Source: Azoarcus sp.
Lineage (GTDB): Bacteria > Pseudomonadota > Gammaproteobacteria > Burkholderiales > Rhodocyclaceae
NCBI GenBank assembly: GCA_023230755.1
Contig: JALNWS010000245.1
Span: forward strand, 1 to 5,187
Direction of reading: 5' to 3'
DNA length: 5,187 bases
The stretch's first letter is position 1; each line of letters starts with the position of its first letter. This document shows positions 1-5,187 of the stretch, in pieces. The notes below the pieces were generated by a model. That model did no database searches and was not told the origin of the DNA. It was given only the letters and a program-made list of their open reading frames with translations. The translations under genes and the position numbers were made by a program.

Positions 1-203
1 ACTCGGTCGCTGCGCGCCCTCAGACATGCGCCGCCGTGTTTCCGCCCCAGTACCTTATCCGACGGCGCTCTCGACAGCCCGCCAAGGGGCCACCCCGACG
101 CCTGCCATAGTCTCGGCTTTGGGGACGCGCCGCAGCCCTGTGACCTGCGGTCGGGTGGGGGGCGTTGCCCAGCGAAGCTCTCAATGGTCTATCCTTCGCG
201 CCC
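1..203. other. Region upstream of livH without a convincing gene
   Basis: No reading frame here gives a protein I recognise. The + strand frames read as Arg/Pro/Cys/Ser-rich translations with no family motifs, and none looks like the C-terminus of a LivF or LivG ATPase. On the minus strand an ATG at 27-25 opens a frame that leaves the window after nine codons (MSEGAQRPS). It could be a divergent gene, with a GATAAG box at 59-54 as a possible -10, but I see no good -35 or Shine-Dalgarno sequence. Small dyads occur at 86-96 (GGGG-CCA-CCCC) and 142-152 (GACC-TGC-GGTC). They are short enough to arise by chance in GC-rich DNA. The livH promoter probably lies here, but I could not place it with confidence. 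Confidence 0.5.
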
Positions 204-1073
204 ATGCTTTCCCTGATCCAGGTTCTCACCAGCGGAATTGCCATCGGTTGCGTATATGGACTGGTGGCGTTGTCCTTCGTCCTCATCTACAAGGCCACCG
301 AAACGGTGAGCTTCATGCAGGGCGAACTGCTGATGGTGGGGGCGTTTGCCGCTGTGGCGCTGAACACCGGTGCCGGCTGGCCCCTGTGGTTGGCGGCACC
401 GGCCGCCGTGGCGGGCCTGGCCGTACTGGGGGCGGTGCTCGAACGCGTTGTCTTGCGCCGGGCAATCGGTCAGCCCCATCTGGTTGCGGTGCTGCTCACC
501 TTCGGGCTCGGGCTGATGCTGCGCGGCGGGGTGACGTCGGTGCCGGCGGCAAGCCACGACATCTACCGTCTTCCGTTTGCCGACAGCGTGCTGCAGTTCG
601 GGGCGCTCGCCCTGTCCCTGAGTCATGTGCTGGTCATCGTGGCCACCGTGGCGCTGGCCGGGGTGCTGGTCATCTTCTTTCGCTACACGCGCGCCGGACT
701 GGCGCTGCGTGCATGCTCCGAGAACGCTCGCGTCGCCGCCTTGATGGGCGTGCCGGTGGCCTCGATGCACACGCTGGCGTGGGCGCTTGGTGCCGCGCTT
801 GCCGCCATTGCCGGCCTGCTGCTGGCGCCGATCACCTTCGTTCATCTCAACATGGGGTTGATTGCACTCAAGGCCTTTCCTGCAGCCGTGCTCGGCGGGC
901 TGACCAGCTTGCCTGGGGCTTTGCTGGGAGGCGTTTTCCTCGGCGTGGTCGAGTCGCTTGCCGGCCTGGTGCTGCCCGAAGGCGCCAAGGATGTCGTGCC
1001 CTATGTGCTGCTGATGCTCGCCCTGCTGCTCTTCCCCGACGGCATGGCAGCGGGATGGCGGAGGAGGCGGTGA
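204..1073 (+). CDS. livH: Branched-chain amino acid-type ABC transporter, inner-membrane permease LivH
   Basis: This is one of the two membrane subunits of a HAAT-family importer; it pairs with LivM to form the channel through the inner membrane. The product is 289 residues, the usual LivH length, and is almost entirely hydrophobic helices. Family signatures are an N-terminal segment with GIAIGCVYGLVALSFVLIYK (11-30), the SFMQGELLMVGAF stretch (36-48), the cytoplasmic ATPase-coupling (EAA-like) loop TRAGLALRACSENARVAALMG (162-182, given by its ends TRAG and ALMG) and the glycine-rich GGLTSLPGALLGG (231-243). The ATG at 204 was chosen because the protein then begins directly with the first membrane helix, as in homologues. 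A TTG at 165 in the same frame would add 13 residues. Neither start has a strong ribosome-binding site. The stop lies 2 bp before livM. The substrate cannot be read from a permease, so the name reflects family rather than proven leucine/isoleucine/valine transport. Confidence 0.93.
   Translation: MLSLIQVLTSGIAIGCVYGLVALSFVLIYKATETVSFMQGELLMVGAFAAVALNTGAGWPLWLAAPAAVAGLAVLGAVLERVVLRRAIGQPHLVAVLLTFGLGLMLRGGVTSVPAASHDIYRLPFADSVLQFGALALSLSHVLVIVATVALAGVLVIFFRYTRAGLALRACSENARVAALMGVPVASMHTLAWALGAALAAIAGLLLAPITFVHLNMGLIALKAFPAAVLGGLTSLPGALLGGVFLGVVESLAGLVLPEGAKDVVPYVLLMLALLLFPDGMAAGWRRRR
1063..1067 (+). promoter_or_regulatory. Ribosome-binding site that sets the livM start
   Basis: GGAGG lies inside the last codons of livH, 8 nt before the ATG at 1076. 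It favours that ATG over an in-frame ATG at 1055, which lies upstream of the site, and over the GTG at 1070. Its position within livH points to translational coupling of the two permeases. Confidence 0.75.
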
Positions 1074-1075
1074 AT

Positions 1076-2044
1076 ATGCTGCGGCCTCTGCTGCTGATTG
1101 CAGCCATTCTCGCGCTCGCGGTTGGCGTACTCGGCGCTGATTACGCCTTTGGACAGGCCACGCTGGTCGCGACCTACGCGATTGCCGGGCTCGGACTGGT
1201 GATCATCGTCGGACAGGCCGGCCAGATCACGCTGGGGCAGGGCGCCCTGGTGGCGCTGGGCGCCTACACGGAAACCCTGCTCGCCATGCGTGGCGTGCCG
1301 CCAGTGCTCTCGGTGCCGGCCGCCATGGCACTTGGCGCGGCGGGCGGTGCGCTTGCAAGCCTGCCGGCCCGACGATTGGGCGGGCTGTATTTTGCGATGA
1401 GCACGCTCGCCTTTGCACTCATCGTCGAGGAGATGCTGGTGCGCTGGACTGCGCTCACTCGCGGCGGTGCCGGGCTCAGCGTGCCGACCATGACGTGGGG
1501 CGGGCTGAGGGTGGATGCGCCGCTCGAGCAGATGGTAGTCAGTCTTGCCGCCTTGTTGCTGGCCTGGCTGGCATGCCGGCGCCTGCTCGCAGGACGCAGC
1601 GGCCGCGCCTGGCGGGCAGTGCGAGAGGACGAGATTGCGGCGGCCGAGGCCTGTGGCATCGACGTCGCCGCGACAAAATTGCGAGCCTTCGCGATTGGTG
1701 GGGGGCTGGCTGGACTGGGCGGGGCGCTTTACACGCACTGGATAGGATTCATCAGTCCCGAGCAGTTCGGACTGATGTTCTCCTTCGAGTTGCTGATGTT
1801 GGTGTTCATCGGCGGCGCCCGCCATCTGTCCGGCGCACTGTGGGGGGCGCTCGTCGTTGTCAGTCTGCCGCAGGTGATTGCCTTGCTGCGCGACGTGCTG
1901 CCAGGCCAATGGAGCCGTAGCGCAGGGCTGGAGACCGTGCTTTTCGGCGCGGTGATCGTGGCCGTGGTGCTGCTGCGGCCGCAGGGTCTGGCAGCGGAGG
2001 CGCGTGCCGGGCAAACCCAGGTGCGCAAGGGGAATCGTGACTGA
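1076..2044 (+). CDS. livM: Branched-chain amino acid-type ABC transporter, inner-membrane permease LivM
   Basis: This is the second membrane subunit of the HAAT importer, the partner of the adjacent LivH. The 322-residue product is within the family's usual range. It starts with a membrane helix (about 4-22). It then has the LivM signature GQAGQITLGQGALVALGAY (46-64), a YFAMSTLAFALIVEEM segment (105-120), the coupling loop GRAWRAVREDEIAAAEACGI (176-195) that should contact the ATPase, and a FISPEQFGLMFSFELLMLVF helix region (225-244) followed by IGGARHLSGALWGA (245-258). Most LivM proteins have a GG-x-G-x-x-x-G stretch at that last site, so the ARH version is a mild variant. The C-terminal tail (about 303-322) is polar and charged. 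The reading frame happens to stay open far upstream across livH; this is a composition artefact, and the ribosome-binding site at 1063-1067 fixes the real start. Confidence 0.93.
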   Translation: MLRPLLLIAAILALAVGVLGADYAFGQATLVATYAIAGLGLVIIVGQAGQITLGQGALVALGAYTETLLAMRGVPPVLSVPAAMALGAAGGALASLPARRLGGLYFAMSTLAFALIVEEMLVRWTALTRGGAGLSVPTMTWGGLRVDAPLEQMVVSLAALLLAWLACRRLLAGRSGRAWRAVREDEIAAAEACGIDVAATKLRAFAIGGGLAGLGGALYTHWIGFISPEQFGLMFSFELLMLVFIGGARHLSGALWGALVVVSLPQVIALLRDVLPGQWSRSAGLETVLFGAVIVAVVLLRPQGLAAEARAGQTQVRKGNRD

Positions 2045-2070
2045 CGGCTGCGGTTACGGCCAGCTTGAAG

Positions 2071-2076
2071 GATAAT
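2071..2076 (+). promoter_or_regulatory. Possible -10 element before the binding-protein gene
   Basis: GATAAT, a 5/6 match to the sigma-70 -10 consensus, lies in the 64-bp gap between livM and the binding-protein gene, 32 nt before the ATG at 2109. The hexamer 17 bp upstream (CTGCGG) is a poor -35, so this is a weak candidate. If real, it would let the abundant periplasmic component be transcribed above the level of the permeases. Confidence 0.25.
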
Positions 2077-2108
2077 CGCGGTCCGACTTCTTCATTCAGG
2101 GTCCGCTC

Positions 2109-3269
2109 ATGTCTTTTTCGCGCTTTATCCTTGGTTGTGCGCTGGCCATGTCCACCGCGTTTGCATTGGCCGCCACGCCCGGTGTCAGCGACCGCGAGAT
2201 CGTTCTTGGCAGTATCCAGGATCTTTCCGGCCCCGCCGCAATGCTCGGCTCGCCGGTGCGCGACGGCATGCTGCTGCGCCTCGAAGAGGCCAATGCCGCT
2301 GGCGGGGTGCATGGCCGCAAGCTGCGGATGGTGATCGAGGACACGGGTTACGATCCCAAGCGCGCTGTGCTCGCAACCCGCAAGCTGCTCGACCGCGATC
2401 AGGTGTTCGCCTTTCTCGCCAACTTCGGCACGCCGGTGGTGATGGCAACCATGCCGCTGATCGTCGACGCCGGCCGTCTGCATCTGTTCCCGTTCTCGCC
2501 TCACGAGTCCACCTACAGCCCGCTGCATCCGCTCAAGTTCCAGATTTTCGCCCCCTATCAGAGCTACATGGATGCGGCTACGCGGCACATGGTGCAAAGT
2601 CGCGGCTACAAGCGCACCTGTCTGCTCTATCAGGACGACGACTACGGGCTTGAAGTGCTCAAGGGTGTGGAAGCGGGAATGGCTCGTCTCGGCCAGAGTC
2701 TGGTCGAGAAGACCAGCTACAAGCGGGGCGCGACCGACTTTTCCAGCCAGATCGCCCGACTGCGCGGCGCCGATTGCGACTTCGTCGTGCTCGCAACCGT
2801 GGTGCGCGAGACCATTGCCGCCATGAGCGAGGCGCGCAAAACCGGGTGGATGGTCGACATGATGGTGACCGCATCCGGCTATTCGGCCCAGACGCACGAG
2901 CTCGGTGGCGCGGCGGTCGAAGGGCTGTACGGCGTGAGCGTGCTGCCGCATCCGTATGCCGAAGGCGCCAACAGCGCGCTGGCCGACTGGATCAAGCGCT
3001 ATCGCAAGCGTTTTGGTGTCGATCCGAACGTCTGGAGCGCGATGGGTTACAGCATTGCCGATCTCTTTGTGCAGGGTGCAAATGCTGCCGGACGGGAACT
3101 CACGGTCGAGCGCTTCGTCTCTGCTCTGGAACAACTCAAGACCACACGTGATTTCTTCGGCAGCCCCGAATATCGCTTCAGCCACGACGACCATCTGGGT
3201 AACCGTTACGGACGCCTGGCACAGATTCGTGACGGACGCTGGGTCATCCTGAGCGACTACCTGAAATGA
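2109..3269 (+). CDS. Periplasmic substrate-binding protein of a HAAT-family ABC importer
   Basis: This exported protein captures the ligand and delivers it to the LivH/LivM channel. It has 386 residues, typical for the type I periplasmic-binding fold (Peripla_BP_6, LivK-like). Residues 1-21 form a Sec signal peptide (Arg5, a hydrophobic core, cleavage probably after AFALA). The mature protein opens with the family pattern GVSDREIVLGSIQDLSGP (25-42), followed by EEANAAGGVHGRKLRMVIED (59-78) and the inter-strand segment YQDDDYGLEVLKGVEAGM (174-191). At the site where classical LivK proteins carry Ser/Thr residues that hold the amino acid, this one has NFGTP (105-109). A similar GTP motif occurs in LivK-like proteins of varied and often unknown ligands, so I leave out a livK symbol. 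CAGGG at 2097-2101 is a suitable ribosome-binding site, 7 nt before the ATG. The gene follows livM in the same orientation and most likely belongs to that transporter. Confidence 0.9.
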   Translation: MSFSRFILGCALAMSTAFALAATPGVSDREIVLGSIQDLSGPAAMLGSPVRDGMLLRLEEANAAGGVHGRKLRMVIEDTGYDPKRAVLATRKLLDRDQVFAFLANFGTPVVMATMPLIVDAGRLHLFPFSPHESTYSPLHPLKFQIFAPYQSYMDAATRHMVQSRGYKRTCLLYQDDDYGLEVLKGVEAGMARLGQSLVEKTSYKRGATDFSSQIARLRGADCDFVVLATVVRETIAAMSEARKTGWMVDMMVTASGYSAQTHELGGAAVEGLYGVSVLPHPYAEGANSALADWIKRYRKRFGVDPNVWSAMGYSIADLFVQGANAAGRELTVERFVSALEQLKTTRDFFGSPEYRFSHDDHLGNRYGRLAQIRDGRWVILSDYLK

Positions 3270-3315
3270 TTGCCCGGCGTGCGCGCAGAAACGGCCCAAC
3301 AAGGACGCAGAATCG

Positions 3316-3939
3316 ATGAGTTCCCCGCGCACCATCACTGTTGCCTTCACTGGCGCCTCCGGCATGCCGTATGGCCTGCGCCTGGTGGAGTGCCTGCTGC
3401 AGTCGGGTTGTCGGGTGTGGCTGCTGTATTCGCAGGTGGCGCAGATCGTCGCTCGTCAGGAAATGGACTGGCATCTGCCAGGGCGTGCAGCGGATGTCGA
3501 AGCCGAGTTGAGCGGACGCTTTGGCGCTGCGCCCGGTCAGTTGCGGGTGTTCGGCAGGGAAGAATGGTTTGCGCCCCCAGCCTCGGGCTCCAACCCGCCG
3601 GACGCGATGGTGGTCTGTCCCTGCACCATGGCGACGCTGGCTTCGATCGCAGCCGGGCTCAGCCAGAGCCTGATCGAGCGTGCGGCGGATGTCGTCATCA
3701 AGGAGCAGCGCAAGCTGGTGCTGGTGCCGCGTGAGACACCGTACTCTGCCATTCATCTTGAGAACATGCTCAAGCTCGCGCGTCTGGGGGTATGCATCCT
3801 CCCGCCCAATCCGGGCTTTTACCATCATCCGCAATCGGTGCAGGATCTGGTCGATTTCGTGGTGGCGCGGGTGCTCGATCAGCTGGGTGTTGCCCACACT
3901 CTGATGGCGCGCTGGGGGGAAGAGGAGGGCGGCCGATGA
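3316..3939 (+). CDS. ubiX: Flavin prenyltransferase UbiX (UbiX/Pad1 family)
   Basis: UbiX joins a dimethylallyl group to reduced FMN, making prenylated FMN, the cofactor of UbiD-family decarboxylases. It is needed for 3-octaprenyl-4-hydroxybenzoate decarboxylation in ubiquinone synthesis and for some aromatic acid reactions. The 207-residue product matches the family length and has every landmark: GASG (13-16), CPCTMATLASIAAG (101-114), LIERAADVVIKE (119-130), LVLVPRETPYSAIHLENMLK (134-153) and PGFYHHPQ (166-173). Residues reported as important in Pseudomonas aeruginosa UbiX appear at the same numbers: Ser15, Glu49, Arg122, Lys129, Arg139, Glu140 and Tyr169. It should therefore be active. An AAGGA at 3301-3305, 10 nt before the ATG, supports the start. 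It lies 46 bp after the binding-protein gene, with no evident terminator between. The stop overlaps the next gene's start. No ubiD is in the window. Confidence 0.95.
   Translation: MSSPRTITVAFTGASGMPYGLRLVECLLQSGCRVWLLYSQVAQIVARQEMDWHLPGRAADVEAELSGRFGAAPGQLRVFGREEWFAPPASGSNPPDAMVVCPCTMATLASIAAGLSQSLIERAADVVIKEQRKLVLVPRETPYSAIHLENMLKLARLGVCILPPNPGFYHHPQSVQDLVDFVVARVLDQLGVAHTLMARWGEEEGGR
3924..3928 (+). promoter_or_regulatory. Ribosome-binding site that sets the start of the LON-domain gene
   Basis: GGAGG lies inside the end of ubiX, 7 nt before the ATG at 3936. It selects that ATG over a far upstream in-frame start at 3792, whose extra 48 residues would be Gly/Arg/Ser-rich and unlike the family. 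The ATGA overlap with the ubiX stop implies coupled translation. Confidence 0.75.
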
Positions 3940-4526
3940 GTGAGCGCCTGCCGCTGTTTACCCTCAATACCGTCCTGTTTCCCGATGGTCTGCTGCCATT
4001 GCGGATCTTCGAGGCCCGCTACATGGACATGGTGACGCGGTGCATGCGCGAAGGCAGCAGCTTCGGCGTATGCCTGATCGCGGCCGGGCAGGAGGTTGGT
4101 GAGACCGCGCTTCCGCATGAGGTCGGCACCGAGGCGCGCATTGAAAACTGGGACATGACGGAGCCGGGCGTGCTGTCGATCATGGTGCGCGGGGCGCGGC
4201 GTTTTCGGGTGGTCGATCACGAAGTTGAGCTCGATGGCCTGCTCAATGGCGAGGTGGAGTGGCTGGACGAACTGCCCGTGCAGCCAGTGCCCGAGGCTCA
4301 GGCCGAAATCCTGCCGCTGCTGAAGGTACTGGCCGCGGAAGCAGGAGATCGCATGCCGCCGCCCCACCATTTTGACGATGCAGCCTGGGTGGGCGCGCGC
4401 TATGCCGAGCTTCTGCCAATCCCGGCGCTTGCGCGTCAGCGTCTGCTTGAACTCGACGATGTGCAGAGCCGGCTTGAGATCATGCAGCAGTTTTTGCAGC
4501 AGCATGGCTTGCTGGGCAAGTCTTGA
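3936..4526 (+). CDS. Stand-alone LON substrate-binding domain protein
   Basis: The product is 196 residues and corresponds to the N-terminal domain of Lon protease on its own (LON_substr_bdg, PF02190; COG2802 type). It shows the typical opening LPLFTLNTVLFPDGLLPLRI (5-24), then FEARYMDMV (25-33), the FGVCLI strand (43-48), GTEARIENW (64-72), and GVLSIMVRGARRFRV (78-92). A helical C-terminal part follows (about 120-194), including LARQRLLELDDVQSRLEIMQ (166-185). There is no AAA+ ATPase (Walker A/B) and no Ser-Lys protease domain, so it cannot be a protease by itself. Many proteobacteria carry such proteins and their role is not established; binding of unfolded or specific proteins is a guess from the domain's role in Lon. 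It overlaps ubiX by 4 bp, so the two are co-translated. The domain call is firm, the function unknown. Confidence 0.92.
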   Translation: MSERLPLFTLNTVLFPDGLLPLRIFEARYMDMVTRCMREGSSFGVCLIAAGQEVGETALPHEVGTEARIENWDMTEPGVLSIMVRGARRFRVVDHEVELDGLLNGEVEWLDELPVQPVPEAQAEILPLLKVLAAEAGDRMPPPHHFDDAAWVGARYAELLPIPALARQRLLELDDVQSRLEIMQQFLQQHGLLGKS

Positions 4527-4571
4527 GCCTGGGGGCTGATCAGGGCTGCAAGCTTTGGCTGGCCCCCAGGC
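4527..4571. repeat. Long inverted repeat (stem-loop) after the LON-domain gene
   Basis: A perfect 10-bp inverted repeat, GCCTGGGGGC at 4527-4536 and GCCCCCAGGC at 4562-4571, begins on the base after the LON-domain stop codon. The 25-nt loop contains a smaller dyad around AAGCTT (4550-4555). No T-run follows on either strand, so it is not a classical intrinsic terminator. It may block 3' exonucleases, help termination between the convergent genes, or be part of a terminator with the hairpin at 4591-4609. Confidence 0.6.
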
Positions 4572-4590
4572 GCGGCGTGAAATCCCGAGC

Positions 4591-4615
4591 AGGCGCGACG
4601 CCGGCGCCTTTTCTT
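4591..4615 (+). terminator. Probable intrinsic terminator of the + strand genes
   Basis: The 6-bp arms AGGCGC (4591-4596) and GCGCCT (4604-4609) enclose a 7-nt loop and run straight into TTTTCTT (4609-4615). This fits a rho-independent terminator for transcripts leaving the LON-domain gene, placed 8 nt before the 3' end of the convergent trxC. The stem is short and can compete with an alternative pairing of CGGCGT (4573-4578) with ACGCCG (4598-4603), which lowers certainty. Confidence 0.55.
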
Positions 4616-4622
4616 GTGCGGT

Positions 4623-5060
4623 TCAGCCTGCGTGTGTCCGGGCCCAGCGCACGATGTCGGCAGCAGCCATGGCGCCTGCCTGGCGGGCGATCTCCTTGCC
4701 GTCGCGGAACAGGGCGAGCGTGGGGATGCTGCGGATGTTGTATTGGGCGCCAATGGCCTGATTGGCTTCGGTGTCGAGCTTCGCTACGCGGAAGTTCGGT
4801 TCCAGCGTTCGCGCAGCCTCGGCATAAGCCGGCGCCATTGAGCGGCAGGGACCGCACCACGGCGCCCAGAAATCGACCAGCACCGGAATGTCGTTGCGCT
4901 GGATGTGGCGGGCAAAGCTCTCCGCGGTGAGCTCCAGGGGTTTTGCGACAAACATCGGCTGATGACACTGGCCACAACTGGGTTGCTCTGACAGGCGCGC
5001 GGAAGGCACGCGATTGACGGCGTTGCAGTGGGGGCAGACGAGGTGGACGGACTCGGACAT
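4623..5060 (-). CDS. trxC: Thioredoxin 2 (zinc-ribbon thioredoxin TrxC)
   Basis: This is a cytoplasmic disulfide reductase, kept reduced by thioredoxin reductase, that serves oxidative-stress defence and protein thiol repair. The 145-residue product is the normal TrxC length. An N-terminal zinc ribbon has two Cys pairs, CPHC (Cys9, Cys12) and CGQC (Cys29, Cys32), which in E. coli TrxC bind zinc. The thioredoxin fold follows: VLVDFWAPWCGPCR (60-73) with the buried Asp63 and the active-site WCGPC (68-72), then KLDTEAN (94-100) and the cis-proline loop SIPTLALF (111-118, Pro113). All catalytic residues are present. The ATG at 5060 gives the usual N-terminus. A TTG at 5120 in the same frame would add 20 residues of no family likeness. 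GGGAAG a few bases upstream is a modest ribosome-binding site. The gene is convergent with the LON-domain gene and probably separately transcribed. Confidence 0.95.
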   Translation of the reverse strand: MSESVHLVCPHCNAVNRVPSARLSEQPSCGQCHQPMFVAKPLELTAESFARHIQRNDIPVLVDFWAPWCGPCRSMAPAYAEAARTLEPNFRVAKLDTEANQAIGAQYNIRSIPTLALFRDGKEIARQAGAMAAADIVRWARTHAG

Positions 5061-5187
5061 GGCTGGCTTCCCGGTAGCGGACAATGCAATCAAGGTGGAG
5101 GCACCGCTCCCGAACTTCAAGAGCCACAGGTACGCCCGCGCAACATCTCTGCGTGATCAACGGTACGTTCTGTGCGCCCCGGGGCCG
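5061..5187. other. Region upstream of trxC, no recognised gene
   Basis: On the minus strand one frame runs in from the right edge and stops at a TGA near 5124. Its roughly 20 residues could be the tail of an upstream gene, but they show no recognisable motif. On the + strand an ATG at 5059-5061 opens 43 codons to the right edge. It would overlap the trxC start codon head to head, which leaves no room for promoters. I found no convincing -35/-10 pair for trxC; TTGCGC and TTGAAG hexamers 17 bp apart on the minus strand are the nearest, and weak. Confidence 0.4.

Noticed and set aside
26..1075. Upstream extension of the livM frame, open across all of livH
   Set aside because: The translation is Arg/Gly/Cys-rich with no family likeness and overlaps the well-supported livH. 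It is an artefact of high GC content.
1001..2014. Long antisense frame opposite livM (337 codons)
   Set aside because: It is a His/Gln/Arg-rich translation complementary to a clear livM, with no motif or ribosome-binding site.
2127..2138. Lipobox-like ILGC at residues 7-10 of the binding protein
   Set aside because: The hydrophobic stretch before Cys10 is too short for a lipoprotein signal, and a normal signal-peptidase I site (AFALA) follows at residue 21.
1860..3365. Long antisense frame opposite the binding-protein gene (501 codons)
   Set aside because: It shadows a gene with a signal peptide and a recognisable binding-protein fold. The translation is low-complexity and lacks domain motifs.
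3936..4526. A truncated Lon protease
   Set aside because: Length, a clean start with its own ribosome-binding site and a complete C-terminal helical part match the stand-alone LON-domain family. No remnant of the ATPase or protease domains follows.
4540..5160. Minus-strand frame overlapping trxC out of phase (206 codons)
   Set aside because: It is Arg/Pro/Cys-rich and lies on top of trxC, which has all its catalytic and zinc residues.
5059..5187. + strand open frame from an ATG overlapping the trxC start codon to the right edge
   Set aside because: Only 43 codons are visible with no motif, and head-to-head overlap of start codons leaves no space for promoters or ribosome-binding sites.

Overview
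The window is GC-rich throughout, with strong G/C preference at third codon positions and long spurious open frames on both strands. Together with the gene types (Liv-type importer, UbiX, zinc-ribbon thioredoxin 2), this suggests a betaproteobacterium, perhaps near Azoarcus/Thauera (Rhodocyclales sensu lato). That placement is inferred from composition and protein style, not from a database search.

Layout: positions 1-203 hold no convincing gene, though a divergent gene may begin at 27 and run off the left edge. Next come five genes on the + strand: livH (204-1073) and livM (1076-2044), the two membrane permeases of a branched-chain-amino-acid-type (HAAT) ABC importer; an exported substrate-binding protein of the same family (2109-3269); ubiX, the flavin prenyltransferase that makes prenylated FMN (3316-3939); and a stand-alone LON substrate-binding-domain protein (3936-4526) whose start overlaps the ubiX stop as ATGA. 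A convergent intergenic region with two hairpins, one resembling an intrinsic terminator, separates these from trxC (4623-5060, minus strand). The last 127 bases, upstream of trxC, hold no recognised gene.

How the genes fit together: livH, livM and the binding protein form the membrane and periplasmic parts of one importer. Its ATPases (LivG/LivF type) are not in the window. All five + strand genes are closely spaced (2, 64, 46 and -4 bp) and could be one transcript, or two if there is a promoter before the binding protein. UbiX supplies the cofactor for UbiD-type (de)carboxylases, used in ubiquinone synthesis and in aromatic acid metabolism. A link between the importer's ligand and UbiD chemistry is possible but unproven.

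I see no mobile element, CRISPR array, tRNA, rRNA or clearly novel system. The window looks like an ordinary chromosomal housekeeping and transport region with a few points worth checking.
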